Below, in pieces: positions 58,001 through 64,000 of a DNA stretch of 64,000 nt. Within the stretch, counting starts at the first letter, position 1. Every line of letters begins with the position of its first letter. The notes below the pieces were generated by a model that had not been told where the DNA came from, did no database searches, and saw nothing but the letters and a program-made list of their open reading frames with translations. This stretch comes from Sarcocystis neurona (Eukaryota > Apicomplexa > Conoidasida > Eucoccidiorida > Sarcocystidae), in assembly GCA_000727475.1 (NCBI GenBank), contig KL647288.1, positions 3,839,604 through 3,903,603 on the forward strand. Reading direction: 5' to 3'. The translations under genes and the position numbers were made by a program.

Positions 58001-58409
58001 GCAGCAGCTGCAGCGGCAGCGGTCTCAGCAGCGACTCCACCAGCACGGTGAGGAGACGGAGGAGGCGAGTGACGGCAGGAAGGCCGCGTCGTCCCGGCGG
58101 GAGAGGCGGGGGGGACGTCGAGCTGCAGCAGCCGAAGAAGAAGCTGCAGCAGTTCCTCTGCTGCCCGACTACGTAGGACCACGCATGGACTCGGGCGTAC
58201 AAGGAAGTTCCGCTTCTTCACGACGCCGCCAGGAACAGCAACTGCGCGGAGACGTCCTCCTGCTGCAGACGATCAGAAGCAGCTCTTCTGCTGCTGCTGC
58301 CTCGACTTCTTCTTCAAGAGGCGCTTCCGCTGCACTGCGGAGCAACAGCCATCGCCGCATCAGCGAAGAACTGCTACCACGTGGGTCATCTCAGAACATA
58401 GCAGGCTGA
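49070..58409 (+). CDS. Giant orphan protein with single membrane segment, frame-interrupted at a G run
   Basis: Two overlapping frames, 49070-52246 and 52259-58409, read as one ~3,110-residue protein if the G12 run at 52247-52258 is one base too long. Start chosen at ATG 49070 (ACCATGG), though an upstream TTG frame is open from 48977. Residues 1-330 are Ala/Pro/Ser/Gly-rich, then a hydrophobic segment IAGIICLVNTFFCLTLLCLY (about 334-356) suggests a type II or single-span membrane protein. Conserved-looking blocks lie between low-complexity spacers: QKTLLRHLKERQRLLREEDV, FLDFTLSHIVLSSLLSSYGK, VDSRANYLYVFVLYRRDPVY-like sequence after the G run, SLYLVLEYRREARDAYNALV, LLLSYAEFLYLLLGETGRC, and SYAIEGDQAWLAVDRSSL. 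I recognise no family. Stop TGA at 58407. Plus-strand exons farther right may belong to it. Confidence 0.62.
52247..52258 (+). other. G12 homopolymer at the frame change
   Basis: Twelve consecutive G. Before it the frame from 49070 is coding-like (LQQILSLPAPPALSHTQPL); after it that frame turns into Arg-rich shadow, while the +1 frame continues as SQQREGQSAEEEKEEAEEG and VLSSEEDVVVETVIDSRANY. With eleven G the two frames join without a stop. Confidence 0.85.
56731..56899 (+). repeat. 21-bp coding minisatellite (GETGAAA repeat)
   Basis: About eight copies of a 21-base unit (GAGAAACAGGAGCGGCAGCA plus G) encoding the heptapeptide GETGAAA with variants GGTGAAA, GETGTAA and GKTGPTA. It sits between hydrophilic spacer and the block beginning LLWALTEGVSPAALGAAL. 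Confidence 0.9.
57290..57470 (+). repeat. GTGTACGTACACC motif repeats inside the giant frame
   Basis: Three partial copies of a segment with core GTGTACGTAC (near 57295, 57387 and 57438), encoding VRTPHSGVQT, VRTPHGVQGVQ and VRTPQ. The DNA resembles the GTGTACGTAC steps common in nearby introns more than the CAG-type coding repeats. Confidence 0.55.
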
Positions 58410-59153
58410 GGACTCTCCTCAAGTGTATACTTTTATATATGTGTGTGTGTGTGTTTCTGCCTGCCTCACTTCATATATCTCTACAACTCTTCACGCATGT
58501 GGATTTATGCGTGGATACGCGTCTTCGTAAGTGGATCGATATGTCTGTCCTTGGATGATGTGCATACTTGTGGATGGTCTGTATACGCTCGTAGACACAG
58601 ACTACGTGCACACGTCTATTTACCTGTCCGTGTGTGGGTGTACACGAGCGGGCACATACACACGTATATATGTCTGCGGATACACATACACACGTATACG
58701 CGTTTATGCGTCGGTATGTACACAGATTTGTACACGAGCGTCTAGAGTCATATACATATATTTGCGAGCAAATGTCCGCACACACACGTATGAGACTCTC
58801 ACATGTGTGTGTGTGTGTGTGCGTCGAACGGGCGCGGCAACATCCTTCCACGCCGTAAAATATTTCTCGTATTTCATGGGGGGCGATGCGGTGGTGGGGG
58901 CGGCCACAAGACGTGGCAGCACAGGCACTCTTTTATACACGTGGATATGTGTGTATACCTCTATACGTACATACGGCGTACATATATATATGTGCAGCTT
59001 ATACAAGTACATATACAGAGAGGGACAAGCACAGGAAGAAGACAGACACATATATATGTACGTGCGCGTACATGTGTGCAGCTGGGTGTGAGTCACAGGA
59101 AGAATCGGTGCCGCAGAAAATTTTTGTCTAACCGTAAAACTTCGTCTTGGCAG
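58410..59153. other. Intergenic or intronic stretch with TG/TA microsatellites
   Basis: GT run at 58437-58454, another at 58803-58822, and short TA runs near 58,985. No coding frame of ordinary composition. It separates the giant frame from the exon at 59154. Confidence 0.6.
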
Positions 59154-62100
59154 CTGTTCGTCCTCGAAGAAGTCCTACGCCTGTTTGTCGTTCCCGAACT
59201 ACTACGAAAACGTATGCGGAAGGCGCCTATACCACCTGCTGCCTCTGTATGTACGTATCTCGGATATATATATATATATATGTGTACGTCCTTCCTTATG
59301 CAAATGGCGCGTATAGCACGTGGTGCGTCTATATACATATGCTGTGTATATATATATATGTACGTGTATATATGTATATATATGTTTATGTACATACAGG
59401 TATATACGTACATCAGGTACGCCGTATCTATGTATATGCTTATGTTCAGATTATATACAAGTGTACATACATTGCTGTAGACGCGCGGCCGGCGTAGGTG
59501 CAACTTTAAGCGAATGCAGCGGGGTTGCCATACTCGTGAAGAGAGGAAGAGGGCGGAAGTCTGCGTCATGTGATGCCTGGAAGAAAAAAGAAAACAAAGG
59601 AGAACGCTTGTATCGCATGTTGCGGACTGTTGTCTTGGACTTGTATACCTACATATACATACATATACATACATATACATAAATATACATACATACATAC
59701 ATACCATACATACATACCATATATACATACCACACATACATACCATACATATATACCATACATACATACCATATATACATACCACACATACATACCATAC
59801 ATATATACCATACATACATACCATACACACATACATACATACGTACGTACATATGTGTACCTGTGCGTCTCTCTATTTTCCACGTACACACATGTGTACA
59901 TGGGGATTACATCTGTATCTGTGTGAGTCTCACTGTCTCTCTCTACGTATATATATGTGTGTATTTGTACACATACATATATATGTACACCTGGATTCCT
60001 CCGTATGCATTTGTAGACATCCACGTATATATTTGTACACGTGCACGTGTATGTAGGCAAAGAAATTACGTCTGTGTGTATGTGACTCTCTGTCCTTCTA
60101 AACACATATATATTTGTACACACGTAGACATATACGTAGAGCCGGGTTCCTCTCTTTCTGCGTTTGCGGACACACATATTTATATATCTATGCCTCCCTC
60201 TCTATATACTTGTCCACACACACACACATATACACATGTGCTATTCTATATATATAGTACACCTAGACATACGTATATGTACATATATATCTCTCTTGTT
60301 TTTCATGTGTATGCTCATGCGTGTACAGAGATAGACAACGCGCTGCGTACATCCTTCTTCCACGCATCTTCTTTCTGACAACAACTGTCGCACCTCAGCA
60401 GTCGAACTGCAGACGAAGTGCACATCTGCTTGCTGTCCTATACTTACATATGCACATATATATATATATATGTTTGTTAACACGCGGAAGACAGACGTAC
60501 GTGTGTATTTAAATATATATGTATATATATGTATAACTGCGTACATACAAAAGACACGTCTTTGATAAAAATGTGTGTACACGTTGTCAGAGGCAGCCAT
60601 TATGCAGGTGAAGTGTGTTGCTCTCCTTGTAGAGGGGAGCATTTTATGGGGTTGGTGCTGCTGCTGTTGCTACTACTGCTGCTGCCGCTATTGCTGCTGC
60701 TGCTATTGTTGCTGCTGTTGCTGCTGCTGCTGCTATTGCCGCTTCCTCTTGCTCAGCTCCTGCAGCAGCGAACGTGGCGCTGTTAGTAGAGTCGACCCCG
60801 AGCCTGATTCAGTATAACTTGCTGGAGCTGCAGCAGGTGTGGGTGCCACGCAGCAGCCCGCTGTGTCCGTCGCGCGTCCGCAACTCTTCCAAGCGCATCG
60901 CGTCCTTCCTGCAACAGCAGCAGGACCCGCCGCGGAAACGTCAGAAAGGGGAAGAAAGTGACCGCCCCCGACGGAGCGGCGTGGAAGAGAGATCGCAAAA
61001 GAAGAAGAACGATCGAGAAGAAACCGAGGAACAAAACGAAGAAGAAGAAGAAGGACGTGAAGGCGAAGACGAAGAAGGAAAAGAAGAAGAAGAAGAAACG
61101 TGTGTGGGGTGGGTAGTGCGAACCCGAGCCGAATCCCGGGAGGAAGTCCGGGTCTACCAGCCGACCAAGGACGGTGCAACAGCAAATTCGTATCTCCCCT
61201 CTGACGTACATGGCCGGGAAGGAGGCGGCGGCGAGGCAGCAAGTGAGAATCGTAGCAAGAGCAGCAGCAACGGCAGCAGCAGCAGCACTGCGAAGGTATC
61301 GGGGAGTGTCGATGCACGCTCGCGGCGTAGACGCACGAGCACTACCAGCAGCAGCAGCAACAGCAAAGGTGACTGAGCGCAGGATGGCGAGGTGGACGGA
61401 CTGCTGCAGCAGCGGTAGCGACAGCAGGCGTCAAGAGCGTTTTGGCTCAGGAGTAGACGGCTGCAGAACAGCAGCAGCACCAGAGGGCACAGCGCCTCTT
61501 GCAGCCGGCAGATACCGCGAGAGGCAGGAGAAGCCGCAGCAGCAGTGGCTGCCGTTATAGTAGTATTTATCCGCGGAGGTAGACAGAGTATCTGGACACG
61601 AGGAGAGTACTGTCGCGTTGGGGGAGGAGCAGCAGCGGGAGCAGGAAGAATGGCAGCAGCAGCAGCAGTAGCAGCAGCGTGCTGCCGCAGAAGGAGTAGC
61701 AGAGCAGTAATCACACCCCAGCAAAGACAGACGAGCTGCACAGCAGCAGAGCTGTAGCAGCATCAGCATAGCAGCGGCATCGGCCGCAGCAGCACAGCAA
61801 CAGCAGCAAGAGGAGGATAAGGCGTGGGGGACACACACATGCACGTATACTACGCTGTTGGACACCTGCAGCAGAAACGGCGGTTCTGCCGTTTATCTTC
61901 GTGTATAGACGACTCAATTAGAATAGCGGACGGACACTCAGACGGTACAAGGAGTGCAGCAGCTTCACGTCCTTCTTCCGGCCTTCAGTTTCGGCACATA
62001 TATCTACAAGCAGGAACGAACTGCCGCGTCTGCATTAGTACAACTGCAGAAGTCTGGTCCATATAAACGTTTCATACGGCTGTCCTGGTGTACTCATACA

Positions 62101-63740
62101 CACGTGTACACATACACATATATGTATATATATATATATATATATACATGAGTACGTATTTCTCGGTGTGTTGTAGACCATGCGTGGAGGGCTGCAGATG
62201 TGTCTTACACGTGCGTGTGCGCAAAACGCGTGTGGGGCGTCCACAGTCGGCGCATGCAGTTTACATTTGTTGCCGTCGCATAGTCCTGGGATCCACGTAG
62301 CTCTTCGAATAGAAGAGACGCGACGACCACTTAGTGTTTACATTGAACCGCCGGTGTCGAGTGACCAGCTGCATGCGCCGCCCCACACATACACACGTGT
62401 GTGTATATATATCTGCATATCGAAGAAAGGGAGTGAATCGAATCTGCCCAAGTTCAACCGCACTGAGCACGTCACCATTCACTTGTGTGGGTCTGCACAC
62501 GTATCACACACATTATCTATCTATCTATATATATATATATGCATATATGTATGTACACTCAGGTGTGTTTACACACGTCGCACATACATATATATATATA
62601 TATATGTATATATATGTATATACGCATAATCATATATGTGTAGGTGTACACGCCTACGCACATAGACAGATGTCGTCACTCAGGTGTGTGTGAACACGTT
62701 TCATATATATGTGAATACATATATATATATATATGTATATATGTGTGTTCGTTCACACTCAAGTGTTTTAACACACGTCGCATGTATATATATATATGTG
62801 TATATACGCATATTCAGATATTTGTGGGTGAACAAGCCTGTGCACGTAGGCAGGCGTCGTCACTCAGGTGGGTGTGCACACGTTTCACATGTATATATGT
62901 ATACGTATTTTCACAGTCAGGTGTGTTCACACACGTCTCACGCATGTATGTATATATGCGTATGTGTGTATATTCATGTGTACGTGTAGGTGTCCAGTGT
63001 TAGCCGTCTGGCGTATGTGGCCGTGTGTGCGCGGCTGTCTTGCGGCGTGTGGGTGGTGCTGCTGCTGCAGCGGGATCTGCAGGTGGAGAGAACAGCTGGT
63101 GGGGAGACGGTGGGAGCAGCAGCACGTCGGTCGTTGGTGTTTTCGACTTCCTGCGCGAACCGCTGTGGGGTGTCAGTTCAGACCAGCGCAGCTTCGCGCT
63201 CGGCTACCTGCTCAAGCTCCAGGTGTACAGACACCAGAGTCTCGCCGCCGGCGGTACGTCCGGGCTCGCGGGACTTCTCTCCACAGTGCCAGTCCTCTCT
63301 GTGTGCGCGTGTGTAAACTGGCGCAGGGGTGCCCTACATATATATATATATATGCATAACATGTATATAGGTGTATGTAGATCTGCGCATGATTGCTCTC
63401 TTCCTTCTCGCTGTTTATCTCCTTCCGCATGTATTGTATATGTGTAGAGGTGCGTATATGTGAACACGTGCGTGGCAGCGTCTAGACAGGTGCGGCGGAA
63501 CCCCTTCTTTTGTATTCGTCGGCAGGTGTGTCGGCGGATGATGAGGCTGCGCAAGGCGCTGCTTTGCTCTGCATATATGCGAACAAGTGCGTTCATCACA
63601 GACATGAGGATACATGTGTGCGTATGTAAGCTTCTGGATAGTTGCCTCACTTGCCGAGGTGCCCGCCTGCAGCGTCTGTGTGCGTGTGTCGAGGAGAAGT
63701 GCCGTGTGTTGTGGACGTTCTACTACGCGCCGTTCTCTGA
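59154..63740 (+). CDS. Hypothetical protein, five exons joined by splice phase
   Basis: Exons: 59154-59246 (tentative), 60633-61368, 63071-63253, 63526-63586, 63659-63740. Reading: LFVLEEVLRLFVVPELLRKR; then a poly-Ala run from CTG repeats and ANVALLVESTPSLIQYNLLE followed by a Lys/Arg/Glu-rich nuclear-looking spacer; then SVVGVFDFLREPLWGVSSDQ and SFALGYLLKLQVYRHQSLAA; then GVSADDEAAQGAALLCIYAN; then CPPAASVCVCRGEVPCVVDV and stop. Junction phases are 0, 1, 1 and 2, each matched by the next acceptor, which supports the model although no family is recognised. The last four exons give 353 residues. The 5' end is missing: no start codon is found, so the gene may begin in the giant frame upstream or in unseen exons. 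The last exon relies on GCCGAG as acceptor and is the weakest. Confidence 0.5.
59709..59830 (+). repeat. 52-bp tandem repeat of CATACC/TATA steps
   Basis: Two complete copies of a 52-base unit beginning CATACATACCATATATACAT at 59709 and 59761 and a partial third, within a longer ACATACATA tract (59640-59850). It lies in the intron before 60633 and gives long Tyr/Ile/His/Thr false frames on both strands. Confidence 0.85.
60656..60745 (+). repeat. CTG/GCT tract encoding poly-alanine
   Basis: About 90 bases of GCT/GTT/ATT triplets. In the frame joined to the downstream exon it encodes Ala with Val, Ile and Thr; in the frame with an ATG at 60646 it encodes poly-Leu and ends at 60784 without joining anything. 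Confidence 0.8.
61369..63070 (+). other. Intron with TA microsatellites and a ~200-bp duplication
   Basis: Starts GTGACT after AGCAAAG and ends GCTGCTGCTGCAG. The left 450 bases are CAG-rich, the rest TA/TG-rich with TA runs at 62125-62147, 62525-62540 and 62588-62612. No coding frame was found in it. Confidence 0.55.
62556..62950 (+). repeat. Imperfect ~200-bp tandem duplication with partial third copy
   Basis: Copies start at CACTCAGGTGTG (62556), CACTCAAGTGTT (62756) and CAGTCAGGTGTG (62915, partial). Each contains ACACACGTCGCA, a TA run, TATACGCAT, then CAGGCGTCGTCACTCAGGTG or close variants. Confidence 0.75.
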
Positions 63741-64000
63741 AAAATCCCGCGTCGCTCGGGACGGGCACGCAAGGCTTCCGTCTCTGAATTTCCCGGTATA
63801 TCACTTGGAAGGCACTGGTAATGACGTCAGCGTGTCCTACTCCCTCTGTAGTTGGACAACTACGAGCATGTCTCGAGCCGCAGCGCTCAAGCATCAATAT
63901 GGACGGGTGTGCATATGTGGACATAGACGCATATCGCCAAATATGTCCGTATATATGACTCTGTGTTTCTACTTGTGTGTATACCGATCAATAATACCCT
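63741..64000. other. Right edge, ambiguous
   Basis: Both strands are open. The minus strand (63415-63924) includes HADVITSAFQVIYREIQRRK, which has ordinary protein character, so the 3' end of a gene on the minus strand entering from the right is possible. No splice evidence was found within the window. Confidence 0.3.

Noticed and set aside
59566..60177. 203-codon minus frame of VCMVYMYG repeats
   Set aside because: It is a translation of the 52-bp CATACC repeat; there is no conserved motif.
60529..60786. Poly-Leu frame with ATG, resembling a signal peptide
   Set aside because: It ends at a stop at 60784 and does not join the downstream exon; the Ala-coding frame of the same repeat does.
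1..64000. CRISPR arrays, bacterial operons, IS elements, retroelement polyproteins, telomeric heptamer arrays
   Set aside because: None was seen; the only regular arrays are microsatellites and minisatellites as listed.

Overview
The window is apicomplexan nuclear DNA, almost certainly from a coccidian of the genus Eimeria. The evidence is long CAG/GCT trinucleotide tracts read as runs of alanine, glutamine, serine or leucine inside conserved domains, large introns of roughly 0.7-2.3 kb filled with TA and ACAT/GTAT microsatellites, GT-AG splicing, and several recognisable eukaryotic genes carrying unusually long insertions. Most long open frames here are shadows, because a GCN-rich repeat is open in several frames at once.

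Layout. Positions 1 to about 24,040 (plus strand) hold the 3' part of one very long gene. By splicing ten exons with compatible phases I read the C-terminal ~2,475 residues of a DNA-dependent protein kinase catalytic subunit (DNA-PKcs) homologue: FAT region, PI3K-like kinase domain and FATC tail; the 5' part lies left of the window or in unassigned sequence at 1-2,960. From 24,040 to 28,050 there are only weak plus-strand coding candidates. At 29,127-30,686 (minus) is a two-exon homologue of the exosome cofactor MPP6/MPHOSPH6. At 31,899-31,971 (minus) is a tRNA-Ala(AGC). At 35,009-36,652 (minus) is a probable GNAT-family acetyltransferase with a long insertion, and at 38,282-42,721 (minus) a three-exon pantothenate synthetase (pantoate--beta-alanine ligase). 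From 42,722 to about 47,900 I see no convincing gene. From 49,070 to 58,409 (plus) runs a ~3,100-residue orphan protein with one early membrane segment, interrupted in this sequence by a one-base frame change at a run of twelve G. A last plus-strand gene of unknown function is reconstructed from phase-compatible exons at 59,154-63,740.

The window also changes character along its length: CAG-rich, microsatellite-rich DNA at about 1-31,000 and 47,900-64,000 flanks a repeat-poor block at about 31,000-47,900. This matches the alternating repeat-rich (R) and repeat-poor (P) segments described for Eimeria tenella chromosomes.

Functionally the recognised genes are unrelated housekeeping functions: double-strand-break repair signalling (DNA-PKcs), RNA surveillance (MPP6), translation (tRNA-Ala), protein or small-molecule acetylation (GNAT) and coenzyme A precursor synthesis (PanC). 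No operon logic, CRISPR array, insertion sequence or intact retroelement was seen.
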